The notes beneath the pieces were generated by a model. It worked only from the letters and a program-made list of their open reading frames with translations. It made no database searches and was not told the origin of the DNA. From a virus, in the IMG/VR virus record IMGVR_UViG_3300023174_000287, positions 1 to 43,945 of that record: DNA of 43,945 bases; one strand, written 5' to 3'. Position 1 is the first letter of the stretch, and every line of letters starts with the position of its first letter. Positions 7,011 through 17,600 of the stretch are shown one piece after another. The position numbers and the translations under genes are program-made.

Positions 7011-10000
7011 ATGGCTAGGACTTCAGCTACAATTTCAGTAGGCGCAGATACAAGACAGCTCGAAAGAGATATTCAGAGCGCATTAGCGCGTGATTTTAAA
7101 TTCAAAGGATTGAATGAAAAGGCCTTTACTCAGCCTTTAGGTCGAATTACTGGTGCTTCTAATGAATTTCAAAAATCACTAGATGCATCAAATGCTAGAG
7201 TTATTGCTTTCGGTGCTAGTGCAGGATTAATATATGGGGTAGAAAAGGCATTTTCTTCATTAATAAGAAGCACTATAGATGTTCAAAAATCATTAACTGA
7301 TATCAATGTTATATTAAATGTAAGCGCAAAAAGTCTAAACACTTTTGGCTCTGGACTATTTGATATAGCAAAAAGCACTGGCCAAAGTTTTGACGCAGTT
7401 GCTCGAGCTGCAACAGAGTTTTCTCGTCAAGGTTTAGGTTTAGAAGCAACACTCAAAAGAACAAAAGATGCTCTTGTTTTAACTCGTTTAAGCGGTTTAG
7501 ATACAGTAGCTTCTGTGGAAGCTTTAACAGCAACAATTAATAGTTTTAGTGATGCCGCTTTAGATTCTACCACTATTATTAATAAATTAGCTAATGTTGA
7601 TGCTGCTTTTGCTGTTAGTAGTGCAGATCTTGCAGAAGCTATCAAGCGTGTTGGTAGTTCTGCTCAAGATGCAGGAGTTGATTTTGATGAATTATTAGCA
7701 ATTGTTACAAGTGTTCAGCAAACTACTGCTAGAGGTGGAGCAGTTATTGGAAATTCTTTAAAAACAATTTTTACTAGAATACAAAGAACAGATACTCTTG
7801 ACCAATTAGAACAATTAGGTATTCAGGTCAGAACTTTAGAAGGAAGTACCTTACCAGCAATTCAAGTATTATCTAATCTTGCAAGTACTTTCGGAACTTT
7901 AGGCGATTCCCAAAAAGCTCAAGTAGCAGAAACTGTTGGTGGCGTTTTCCAAATTAATATTTTAAAAGCAGCATTAGCAGACTTAGGAAAAGAATATTCT
8001 ATTTATAATAATGCACTTAAAACTTCATCTAACGCAACAGATCAAGCCATAACTCGAAATGAAGCTTTAAATCAAACTTTATCTTCTTTGGTTAATAAAA
8101 CTTTTGTAAATTTAACTAAGGTAGGTTCTGATTTTGGAAAAGTATCTTTTGGGCCAAGTATAGAAAATTTATTAAATTTATTAAATAAAGGACTAGAAAG
8201 TATTGATGTAGATGGTGGCGGGATTGGAAACAGAATTGCCAAAGGTATATTTGAGCAAATTGGTGCATTTGTTTCTGGTCCTGGAGTAGTTTTGCTTACT
8301 GCGGTTGTTTCTAAATTGGTGTTTAATCTAGGAAAATTTGCTGCACAATCATTACAAGTTCTTTTAAATTTAAATACAAAATCTGAAGAAAGAGCAGCGA
8401 TACAAGCAAAAATAAATCAAGTTTTATCTCAAGAACCTGCTCTTGTTCAAGCAGTTTATAATAAAGAAATAAGTGTTTTAGATGTTGAAAATAAAATTCT
8501 TGCAATTATAAGACAACAAACTTTAGAAAGACAAAAAGCCGCTTCATTATCAACTACTTTAACTACTGGATTAATTGGAAAAGGATTATCTGCTAAAGGT
8601 GGAGTATTAAAAGCAAAGAGTGCAGGATTTATTCCTAATTTTGCTAGTTCAGAAATTTTAGGAGCATTAGCTGGTGGATATGACCCTGGATATGTTCGTA
8701 AAATGAATATTCCTGGAGAAGGTTCTGTAACTTATAATTCAGCAGAAAAAGTTAAAAAATTTCCTGGAATGGATCAACCAGCAATTATGCCTCCTCAAAC
8801 TAGCAAAGCTGGGAAAAATTACCAAAGTCAATTTGATTCAGTATATGGATTTAATCCATATGCAAGCTCTGGTTTTATACCAAATTTCTCAGCAATATCT
8901 CCAGCTGTACAAGCAGCAATAAATAAAGCTTTATCTAAAGGAGATATAAGATCACTAACATCAAATTCAACATTTACTAATCGTTTAACAGAGGCCGAAT
9001 CAACAGCTGTAAATTTAGCCAAACAAAAGATATTGGCAGCTAGAGTTTCTACTCAAAATCCAACGAAAATAACTAAATCTTTTGACGCAAGAGGTTTAGG
9101 AGTTTTATCCTTAAGAGGTAAAAGCGGCGATAATATTACCACCTCCACTTCGTTGGCTACATTACCAATGTTTTCTAATGCCGTTAAATCCGACCCATCT
9201 ATAGGTCAAAATATGGTTCAATTTAATGGCGTACAAGTTAGATCTTTGGATGCTTTAGATAAGCAAAAGCCTAATGAGTTTATTAGATTATTAACAGAAC
9301 AACTTTTGCCACCTTTAGCTAATGTGGCAACACAATTTGTGGGTAGTGCACTAGGAAATCAAGGAGATGGAGTAAATGAAGTTCTTGGAAAAATTAAAAA
9401 TGGTAAAAGCTTTTTACCACCAGGAGCTATAGGAGATCTTTTTGAAACAGTAATAAAAATTGCTACAAAAAATCCAGGGAAATTTGTACAATCTGTAGAT
9501 GACGATTTTAGAAGACCTTTTGATTTTGAAGAATCTGGGGCAGCAAGTGGACAATTTAAATCAAGATTTGGATTTAACTCTAGCTTAATTAAAGCTGATG
9601 CAAAATTAACCTCTGATTCTACAGCAATAAGATCCATAATTAAAAAAGCTTACAATTCTAATATCCCTGGTCTTCCATTCACGGAATTATTGAGTGGTAA
9701 AATTCCAAAAACTTCTTCTAGAAAAAATAAGTCTAAAGGTTTTATACCTAACTTTTCAGCACTAAATGATTCTATAAATAGAGAAGTTATGGCTGGAACA
9801 TCTCCATCTAGAGTAAGAATTGGTAAAGATCAAAGATTGACTTCTGCTTCGAATCCTCTTGGTCTAGGAGTATACAACACAAAAGATGAGCCTCTTGGTT
9901 TGAGTCAAGGAGTGTCTAGAGCTGGTAGCAAAGCTAAAACTGCAGGAGCTGCAAATGGTTTTGTTCCTAATTTTAATCCTGCCGTAGTAGTAGGTGGAGC

Positions 10001-13000
10001 CATATTAGGTAATACAGTAATTAGATTTGCTGTGCAGCAAGCAATTTCTGCTGCACTTATTTATGGTATTAATAAAATAGTAGAAACTGTTAATTCTAGG
10101 ATTGAAGGTGATAAAAACAAGCAAATCGTCTCGACTGTAGGTCAAGCTGCTCAATTTGGTATAGGAACTGCATTTTTAGGAGGAGGAGCGAAAGTGGGTG
10201 CTGGCATAGCTTTATCTACTTTGATCCCAGGATTGATAAGCGCGCTAGGATCTGCAGACCAAGCAACTAAAGATTTAATTGTTGCTTCTGAAGAGAATAA
10301 GGATAAAGTACAAGAATTTAATTCAGCTTTTTCTTCTTACAGTTCAAATCTAGAAAAATTAAAAGATGAAACTATTTCTGCTGGAGAAAAGCAAAAGATC
10401 CTTTCAGAAAATAATGAACAATTATCAAAAATACTTTTAAATACTCCAGATCAACTTAGAGATAATCTTAAAACAGCGCTTTCTGGTGGCGATTTTGAAA
10501 AAGTAACAGCAGCTCTATCTCAAGTGCAAGTAGCCCTACAAGTATCTGCTGCAAATACTGATAATTTAGCAAAGATTACTCAAATTACTTCTGATAAATC
10601 ATTAAAACCAGAAGAATTTAATAAATTAAGTACATCTATATTAGCTTTACAAAATGAGAGAGGAATTTCTGTTGCATCTTCAGTTATGAGTAATCCACAG
10701 ATACTTAAAAACTTTCAAAAATCTTTAGAAGCTCTACCTCAAACTCTTGATGTATCAAGTAGAGATTTGACAAATGAAATTGAAAAAAAATATGGTTACA
10801 GAATCGATATGGAAGGAACAACTGGTTATGCTAATAAAGGCAGAGTAAGTCCTTTTGCTCCGCAGGTAATAGATAAAAAAGAAATAGATAGATTAAAATC
10901 TTTAGTTCTTCCAGATGTACTTGCTAGAAAAACAAAAGAATTAGAACAGTCTAATACAAATCAATTGGTAAATTCCATAGAAAATTTGCTCAAAGACTCT
11001 CAGTTAAGTGAACCAGTAATAAAATCTGTAATTGATCCTTTAAGAAATGTACCTTTTGATGACGCAAGCAAAGAAATAGAAAATTTAAATAAAGTTTTAG
11101 AATCTCTTGGTTTTACTGTGCAAAAAACAGATAAAGGACTTCAAGTTATATTAAAATATACAAGAGATGATATTTTAAGAAGAGCAGGTCTTTCGGGAGA
11201 TGTTTCTGCGAATGTAGATTCGGCAAATGCATTTAGAAAGGCTTTAGATATAGAAGCGCTAACTAAATATAGTACTGAATTTTTAGATAAAAGAACAGAA
11301 TTAAATCCAAACAGAATGGCTGCTGGAAAAGTTTTAGACGCCCAAGAACAAATATACTCATCAATATTAAATGAAACAGAACGAAGAAAAGTTAACGCTA
11401 AATTCATAGAGCAAACAAACAATTTGCACAAAAAAGGCGTTATAGATTTAGATAAATTTATTCTAGCTGTTCAAGGTAGCCAAGAAGAACTTGTAGCTTT
11501 AAATCAAAGGGCGCGAGGATTAATGTTTGCTGAAGACTTTAGAGGCGCAAGACAGGCTGGAAGAGAAAAAAGAATATTAGGTGGAGAAACAAAACTAGAA
11601 GATTTTCCAGCTTCATTTTTTGACGAGTTTGATAATAAAACAGAAGACTCTTATAGACAAGCTCAACTTGGAGCAGCAGATACAGCACGAACAATTAAAA
11701 GTGAATTTAATAATGCCTTTTTATCTTTTGCGAATGGAACAGAAACAGCAAGTGATGCATTTACAAAAATGGCTAATAATATTAGTAATAGAATACAACA
11801 ATTAGCATTAGAATTTGCAACAAATCAAATTTTTGGTTCTCTTTTTGGTAGTACTAGTAATATCTTTGGTGGCAGTGGTGGAATCGGAGATTTCTTTGGT
11901 TCATTATTTAAATCAAAAGGCGGAATGATAAAAGGTTATTCGTCTGGTGGTAATGTAACTGGTGGATCAAGAAATAAAGATGATGTTCCAGCTATGTTGA
12001 GCGGTGGAGAATATGTTATAAGAAAAAGTGCTGTTAATAAATATGGTAAAGAATATTTGCAAATGTTAAATGAAGGAAAAGTTCAAAAAAACTTTTTTGG
12101 TGGTGCACTACAGAAGATGGCGATGGGAATAGCCTCCAAAGCAATCACTCAAGGTGTAGCAGCAATGAACCCAGCGGTTGCTCCTGTGTTTAACGCAGTA
12201 CTTGGTAAATATAAAGATGATGATAATGATTTTAAATTTTTTAAATATGGCGGAAGAGTCCAAAAATTTGCTGGTGGTGGAGAAGCTCAATTTTTAGGAG
12301 CAAATACTTATAGATATAATGATGCTCTTTATCCTACTGCAGGAGAGGATGTAATTGATCAAAGATTAAGTTTACGAGCTATAACTGATGAAAATAATCC
12401 ACAAAATGCCAGACGTAAAGAAAGAGAAGCGGCTTTATATGATTACTTAAATTATGTGGAAAGTGTTATGGAGTCTAATAGAGAGGCTCTTGAAGAAAAC
12501 ATAAGAATGAATCAGCAGATACGAGACGAATATAATAAGCAAAAAAGTGCAAGAAGCAGGGGTGCGCTCATGAGCTTTGGTCTTGGTCTTCTTGGAGCAG
12601 GAGCAAGTCAATTTTCTTCAATGGGAGGATTTAAAGGGTTACTTGGTGCTGGATCTTCATTGGGCTCTCAAGAGGTAAGAAGAGCTACCGCTGTAAATGA
12701 TGTAAATTTAAGATCTGGTTATGGTAGCACTACTTATAAGCCTACTCAACCTGCTCCATATTCTGGAGGAAGATTAAAATTAGGTAAAGCTAGCGGTGGA
12801 TATATTCAAGGTTTTGCAAATGGTGGTTCTAGTGGCAAAGATGATATTCCAGCTCTTTTAATGGGTGGTGAATTTGTAATGAGAAAAGAAGCTGTTAATA
12901 ATTATGGTAAAAAATTCTTTGATGATCTCAATTCTGGTAGAGCAAGAAAATTTGCTAATGGTGGAACAGCTGGTAATTCAATGAATCAAGTAGGCGAAGT

Positions 13001-13214
13001 AGGCACTGCCGTCTCTACAAATAATATAAACATAACAGTTAATGTTAGCGGCGGAGAAGTAACATCTGATAGTATGAATCAAAATTCCGCTTCAAGTGCT
13101 CAAGAAAACAATAAAAAAGGTGAAGATAGCAAGGCTTTGGCAGCTTTAATCAAAAATCAAGTAATGGAAGTTATCAATCAACAACAAAGACCTGGCGGGA
13201 TTCTCAGAAGATAA
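7011..13214 (+). CDS. Tail tape measure protein
   Basis: The 2067-residue product sets tail length and is carried inside the tube. The conserved phage tape-measure core is visible around residues 75-270, with the stretch around 165-260 (ALTATINSF...SSADLAEAI...RGGAVIGNSL) typical of the TP901/PhageMin_Tail type. Hydrophobic segments lie near 405-440 and 990-1080. The hexapeptide GF[IV]PNF occurs four times (starts at residues 539, 621, 910, 983). A second module, KDD[IV]PA..GGE[FY]V..K.AVN.YGK, occurs twice near the C-terminus (about 1656-1682 and 1943-1969), each preceded by glycine-rich sequence. At about 1.5 angstrom per residue the tail would be roughly 300 nm (inference). The stop (13212-13214) touches the stop of the opposing gene with no terminator between. 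Confidence 0.95.
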   Translation: MARTSATISVGADTRQLERDIQSALARDFKFKGLNEKAFTQPLGRITGASNEFQKSLDASNARVIAFGASAGLIYGVEKAFSSLIRSTIDVQKSLTDINVILNVSAKSLNTFGSGLFDIAKSTGQSFDAVARAATEFSRQGLGLEATLKRTKDALVLTRLSGLDTVASVEALTATINSFSDAALDSTTIINKLANVDAAFAVSSADLAEAIKRVGSSAQDAGVDFDELLAIVTSVQQTTARGGAVIGNSLKTIFTRIQRTDTLDQLEQLGIQVRTLEGSTLPAIQVLSNLASTFGTLGDSQKAQVAETVGGVFQINILKAALADLGKEYSIYNNALKTSSNATDQAITRNEALNQTLSSLVNKTFVNLTKVGSDFGKVSFGPSIENLLNLLNKGLESIDVDGGGIGNRIAKGIFEQIGAFVSGPGVVLLTAVVSKLVFNLGKFAAQSLQVLLNLNTKSEERAAIQAKINQVLSQEPALVQAVYNKEISVLDVENKILAIIRQQTLERQKAASLSTTLTTGLIGKGLSAKGGVLKAKSAGFIPNFASSEILGALAGGYDPGYVRKMNIPGEGSVTYNSAEKVKKFPGMDQPAIMPPQTSKAGKNYQSQFDSVYGFNPYASSGFIPNFSAISPAVQAAINKALSKGDIRSLTSNSTFTNRLTEAESTAVNLAKQKILAARVSTQNPTKITKSFDARGLGVLSLRGKSGDNITTSTSLATLPMFSNAVKSDPSIGQNMVQFNGVQVRSLDALDKQKPNEFIRLLTEQLLPPLANVATQFVGSALGNQGDGVNEVLGKIKNGKSFLPPGAIGDLFETVIKIATKNPGKFVQSVDDDFRRPFDFEESGAASGQFKSRFGFNSSLIKADAKLTSDSTAIRSIIKKAYNSNIPGLPFTELLSGKIPKTSSRKNKSKGFIPNFSALNDSINREVMAGTSPSRVRIGKDQRLTSASNPLGLGVYNTKDEPLGLSQGVSRAGSKAKTAGAANGFVPNFNPAVVVGGAILGNTVIRFAVQQAISAALIYGINKIVETVNSRIEGDKNKQIVSTVGQAAQFGIGTAFLGGGAKVGAGIALSTLIPGLISALGSADQATKDLIVASEENKDKVQEFNSAFSSYSSNLEKLKDETISAGEKQKILSENNEQLSKILLNTPDQLRDNLKTALSGGDFEKVTAALSQVQVALQVSAANTDNLAKITQITSDKSLKPEEFNKLSTSILALQNERGISVASSVMSNPQILKNFQKSLEALPQTLDVSSRDLTNEIEKKYGYRIDMEGTTGYANKGRVSPFAPQVIDKKEIDRLKSLVLPDVLARKTKELEQSNTNQLVNSIENLLKDSQLSEPVIKSVIDPLRNVPFDDASKEIENLNKVLESLGFTVQKTDKGLQVILKYTRDDILRRAGLSGDVSANVDSANAFRKALDIEALTKYSTEFLDKRTELNPNRMAAGKVLDAQEQIYSSILNETERRKVNAKFIEQTNNLHKKGVIDLDKFILAVQGSQEELVALNQRARGLMFAEDFRGARQAGREKRILGGETKLEDFPASFFDEFDNKTEDSYRQAQLGAADTARTIKSEFNNAFLSFANGTETASDAFTKMANNISNRIQQLALEFATNQIFGSLFGSTSNIFGGSGGIGDFFGSLFKSKGGMIKGYSSGGNVTGGSRNKDDVPAMLSGGEYVIRKSAVNKYGKEYLQMLNEGKVQKNFFGGALQKMAMGIASKAITQGVAAMNPAVAPVFNAVLGKYKDDDNDFKFFKYGGRVQKFAGGGEAQFLGANTYRYNDALYPTAGEDVIDQRLSLRAITDENNPQNARRKEREAALYDYLNYVESVMESNREALEENIRMNQQIRDEYNKQKSARSRGALMSFGLGLLGAGASQFSSMGGFKGLLGAGSSLGSQEVRRATAVNDVNLRSGYGSTTYKPTQPAPYSGGRLKLGKASGGYIQGFANGGSSGKDDIPALLMGGEFVMRKEAVNNYGKKFFDDLNSGRARKFANGGTAGNSMNQVGEVGTAVSTNNINITVNVSGGEVTSDSMNQNSASSAQENNKKGEDSKALAALIKNQVMEVINQQQRPGGILRR
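8625..9974 (+). repeat. Four GF[IV]PNF motifs in the tape measure gene
   Basis: The coding sequence contains GFIPNF at 8625-8642, 8871-8888 and 9738-9755, and GFVPNF at 9957-9974. Each is preceded by a small residue pair (SA, SS, SK, AN) and followed by A, S or N. The surrounding sequence is not otherwise repeated, so this is a short dispersed motif rather than a tandem duplication. Confidence 0.85.
11976..12926 (+). repeat. Duplicated C-terminal module in the tape measure gene
   Basis: Two copies of an about 27-residue module (starts at 11976 and 12837) share KDD, PA, GGE, a V[IM]RK segment, AVN and YGK. Each follows a glycine-rich lead (GGMIKGYSSGG; GGYIQGFANGG). The copies differ at the DNA level, so duplication is old. 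Similar 'DDVPALLSGGEFV' segments are common near the ends of tape measure proteins. Confidence 0.8.
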
Positions 13215-14627
13215 TTATATTATTAATTTAACAGAAAAGTTGATTAAGTCTTTGTCTGATAATACTTGAGATTTATTAATAGAACTATTTTCACTTAAAT
13301 ATTCATTTAAATTTTGCAGATCATAAGAGTATTTAAATAATAAAGTAATATATTCTTTATCTTCAATTAAGGTTTTATACTTTTCATGGAATTTAAGATT
13401 ATTACTAGTTTCTATATAAAATTTTTCATTGTTATAAAAAGATGTTATAAATTCAATATAAATATTGCAAGTATCAGGTAATTCCTCAATTTCTAGTATT
13501 TTAGCGCTTCTGATACCTTGATTTTGAAGATAATCAAGATCTATTATAACATCCTCATAATCAATTAAACCTTTTGCATAATATCCTAAATAATCTTTTT
13601 CTAAATTGTAAGTATTATCTAAAACATCATCAGTGTTTAAATCATCAGATAAGCAGATCGTTTTGTTAGATTGAGCTTTATTAAGTAAAGGAAAATATTT
13701 ATTAAAAATCATATCATTTATATTTAAATCTGTTTGTAATGAATTGGTTTCAATACTGTCTTTATTAAATAAATATATATAATTTTGATAAAATGCTACA
13801 GTGTCATTACTAATCGCTTGTTTATAAATTTTTCCAATATTAAAACATTGATTACTAAAATATTTTTGATATAAATTATTTACGTTTTCTTCAGATTCTC
13901 TTGAGATTAAAAAGGTATATAATTGAGATTGGAAATAATTTAATGGAATAATTTTAATATTTAAATTTTCTGAAATTTCTACTATATCAGTCTCAAGAAA
14001 AGGAACAGTTAGTAATGTTACTGAATCATTAACATTTAACCATTTTTCTTTAATATTTTCTATAAATAAATTATTTAATTTTTTATTTTTTAAAATTTTA
14101 TTAGAAACTTCAGTTAAAATTAAAAAAGAAAATATATTTTTTTCATCGAAATAGCTTTTATTTATTAACATTTTAATACTTATTAAATCTGAACTTCTAT
14201 ATATTTTATTAAATAAAAGATTTTTATTTAAATTTTCTATTTCTTCATATTCTATTTCATTTTGAAAAATTTTTTCAGAATTATTGTACTTAATTTCAAA
14301 TTTTAATTTTTTAAAAAATCCTAATTCATTTTTAAATTCTTTATATTTTGAATAATTATTTATAAAATCATATTTAAAAATATTTTTTGCTCTATTTCTA
14401 GAGACGCTGCTATAAAACTTTATTTTAGGAGTATCGATTATCCTTCTAGCGACTTTATCTATTGCTGGCTCATAATCATTAATATTTTTATATTGTTGTA
14501 TTATTTCATTTTCAGTATTTCTTATTGTAACGTCATAGTTAGGAAAATCTTCGTAAATTCCAAAATATTCTTGGATTGCTCTTATAGTATCCCATTCAAA
14601 AGTTAAATCAAAATTATTTATTTTCAT
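13215..14627 (-). CDS. Unknown protein at the end of the tail-tip operon
   Basis: The 470-residue product is very rich in Asn, Ile, Lys, Glu and Tyr, and I recognise no family. It begins with an ordered segment (NFDLTFEWDTIRAIQEYFG, about 4-22), has a long lysine/asparagine-rich middle, and ends with strand-like hydrophobic sequence (NFSVKLII). It starts two bases after the stop of the J-like gene, so it belongs to the tail-tip operon. Position after J would suit a tip accessory, fibre or receptor-binding protein, or a fibre chaperone. The sequence itself proves none of these. Its A/T content is even higher than its neighbours'. Confidence 0.5.
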   Translation of the reverse strand: MKINNFDLTFEWDTIRAIQEYFGIYEDFPNYDVTIRNTENEIIQQYKNINDYEPAIDKVARRIIDTPKIKFYSSVSRNRAKNIFKYDFINNYSKYKEFKNELGFFKKLKFEIKYNNSEKIFQNEIEYEEIENLNKNLLFNKIYRSSDLISIKMLINKSYFDEKNIFSFLILTEVSNKILKNKKLNNLFIENIKEKWLNVNDSVTLLTVPFLETDIVEISENLNIKIIPLNYFQSQLYTFLISRESEENVNNLYQKYFSNQCFNIGKIYKQAISNDTVAFYQNYIYLFNKDSIETNSLQTDLNINDMIFNKYFPLLNKAQSNKTICLSDDLNTDDVLDNTYNLEKDYLGYYAKGLIDYEDVIIDLDYLQNQGIRSAKILEIEELPDTCNIYIEFITSFYNNEKFYIETSNNLKFHEKYKTLIEDKEYITLLFKYSYDLQNLNEYLSENSSINKSQVLSDKDLINFSVKLII

Positions 14628-14629
14628 AA

Positions 14630-17600
14630 TTAATACACATTAACTCCAGAAACATTTACATCATTTTCAGAAACTTGATTTCTAAAAATCAAAGATCCTT
14701 CAGCTGGCGAAGACCTTTCTCCTATGCTATTTTGCGCAAATACTCTAAAATAATAAATACCAGTGCGAACTGGAGTTATAAAAGGAGGAAATATTGGAGC
14801 GTATAATTGTGAATTAAATGATACTCCAGTTTTTATATTTTCAGCTGAAATTGCGCTTAAAAAATTTTCTGTTGGTGTTGTAGAACCAAAATTTGTACCA
14901 GTTTTAACGTATGTATAATAAACAGTATTTAAAGAATTTTCTTTTGGAATTATATCGTATATTATACTATTAATTCCATTTTGATTTGTTGAATAGGGTA
15001 GATCACCTTGAGTTGGATCTCCGCATCCATAAGTTGCATAATCATTAAGAAATGGAGCGAAATAACAACCATTTTTATCTCTAAAAAGATTACTAAGTCT
15101 TAATTCAGGTTGAACAGGTAGACTTGGCCTTATTGGTACATTAACTAGTTGTCCAATATTATCTATATCTTTGAATTTTTGATCATCATATTTTAGAGCG
15201 TTAATTGTAAATATAGCATTATCATTTTCTATGATATTTAAAACTTTATATTTTTGAGATTTATTTAAATAAGATTCTAAATAATAACCTGGATAAACAG
15301 TTTGAGCATCATTATTTATTTTAGATCTTGTATTAATACCTACAGGCAAATAACCAGTTGTATCTATATTTATAATCCATGGCGCGCTTTGAGGAAATAA
15401 ATATCCACTACTTATATTTAATAAAGGAGAAGGAAAGTTTATTTGTATGTTATTAGAGTATACTCCAGATCCACTTGTTATATAATTTTTTGGATTATTA
15501 ATTTTGATAGATTGTATTTGACTTCTTTTGAAAAATGAACTATTTAATCCACTAATTCCAGAAGAATTTATAGAAGAGGTATAACCTGTAACATACAAAT
15601 CACCTAAATTTGTTCCAAAATCTAAATTATACGTTGGAGTTACAACGTCAAACATGAATGAATTATTTACATTAATACCACTTAATGCATATGTATTTGT
15701 AAAATTATATGGTAAATCCAATACCGCATATCCAGTTGTTAATTCTAAAGTCCTACCTGCGTAACTTAAATTTTTTCTTGCTTGATCATAAATAGATATA
15801 ACATCTCCAGGTCTTACAAAACTACCTTCTAAACCTACTTGAAATTCTACAGTTTCTGTATTTAAATTTTGAGTCGCAAGAAGCCATTTTCCAGCTCTTC
15901 TTGCTTGATTTTTGTTTGTGCATCCAAAAGAAGTAATTTCTGTTTCTCTAATTCCAAGTCTAAGCATAGCTCCAACATCTTCAACTATCTCTATGGCTGG
16001 TTTATAGTTGTCGTTTTCGTCATTATATCTTACTACTGCTACTGTTTTTCTCGATTTTTTTGAAGCATCAGAATAAGAAAATCCAGGTGCAATAACATTA
16101 CTATTATTAAATAAATAAATTGAATCTTTTGGAGAATCTTGAGATAAGAATATTTGACCAGCAGAATAGTAAAGTATGGCTAAAAATAAACTGGCCATAT
16201 CATTTAAAACCTTATATGCTTCTTCTTTTGTGCCAAAATATACGTTGCATTTAAATCTTGGCTCTAATCCACCAGCTCCATCACTTACTAATTGGTCGCA
16301 ATATTGACTTATTTCATATAAATTCCATTTATCTGCTAGTTTAGCGTCTATATATTTACCTAATCCAAATCTATTATTTGTTATAATATCATAAAAGCAC
16401 CAAGCTGGATTATCTGTCCATGCAACTTTAAATTTACCATTCCAAGGGCCACTATAGCTTCTTGTAATAGGATCATAATTAACAGGGATTTTAACTTTTA
16501 AAAGTTTTAGTAAGTAGGACCTACTGGGAATTGAGCCAAAATATCTTGCATCAAATTTTGAAAATATTAGTGCAGAATCTGGATAAACAAATCTATCGGA
16601 ATAAACTTCTGTGATACTATCTATTGAAGTTTCGCTCATAAGACTGGAAGAAGTAGCCTCCCTGGATGTTTTGATAATATCTATTACCCAACCGATTTGA
16701 TCATTAAACAATGGAAAAGTTGGTCTATTTTCGGCAAATGGTCTTAGTGTAACTTCATATGTCCAAATGATTGGCGAAGTTGAAATTTTACCCTTTAGGG
16801 TTATTTCATCATTTGACCAAGCATCTATTTCAAAAGGTGGATATTTTGAGGTGTCTAATTGAACTAAAGAGTAATCTTTCAAAAGTCTATAAATTAGAAA
16901 TTGAAATTGCGCTTCTTGCTGTTCTATGTCCCCAGCATTGCTACCTTTAACTATTTGTTCGTATAGACTTGATATTTTAATATTAATTTTTATGGAAGAA
17001 ATGTCTGTATTGTATACGTAATATGTTTTTGGTGTTACTATTCTTTGGCTACCGCTGATGAGATAATATCCATAAATTTTTTCATTAATTGATTTTGTCA
17101 CAGAAGTTTGAATTGGTATTTTATTTTTATCTACTTGTTTTCCAAAATAGTCTCTTCTTTCCTCATAAAGATTTAAATATGGATTATAAACTGTATGGTC
17201 GTTTGTTTTTTCTCCGTAAGTAAATTTATAATCTGAATATTGAAAATTATTAAATCCTTTTTGATCTGCTAGCGGCACTTCGTCCCAGAATATAGATCTA
17301 GCTTCTGGCGCACTATTTGTTGATCCGTGAGGTTCAAAACTAAATGAACTGTAACCAATATCTCCAGTAGTTTTACCGCTTAAACTATAATAATATTTTC
17401 CAGTAGGAAAACCTTCAATTGGACCTTCGCAAATTAAATCTAAAATATTTATTTCGGAAATAGAACTTAGTGCTGTTAGATTTTTTTTATTACCATAAGC
17501 AATTTCAGTTGCTCTATTCTTATCTACAGAAAAAATAGATTTTAAATCTGGAGCATTATTATCTACACTTGAATATACTGTATTTGGTGGACTACTAAAT

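Noticed and set aside
11620-11805. Alternative-frame ORF inside the tape measure gene
   Set aside because: It is overlapped fully by the tape measure frame, has no ribosome site, and its composition reflects the shifted reading of repeats.
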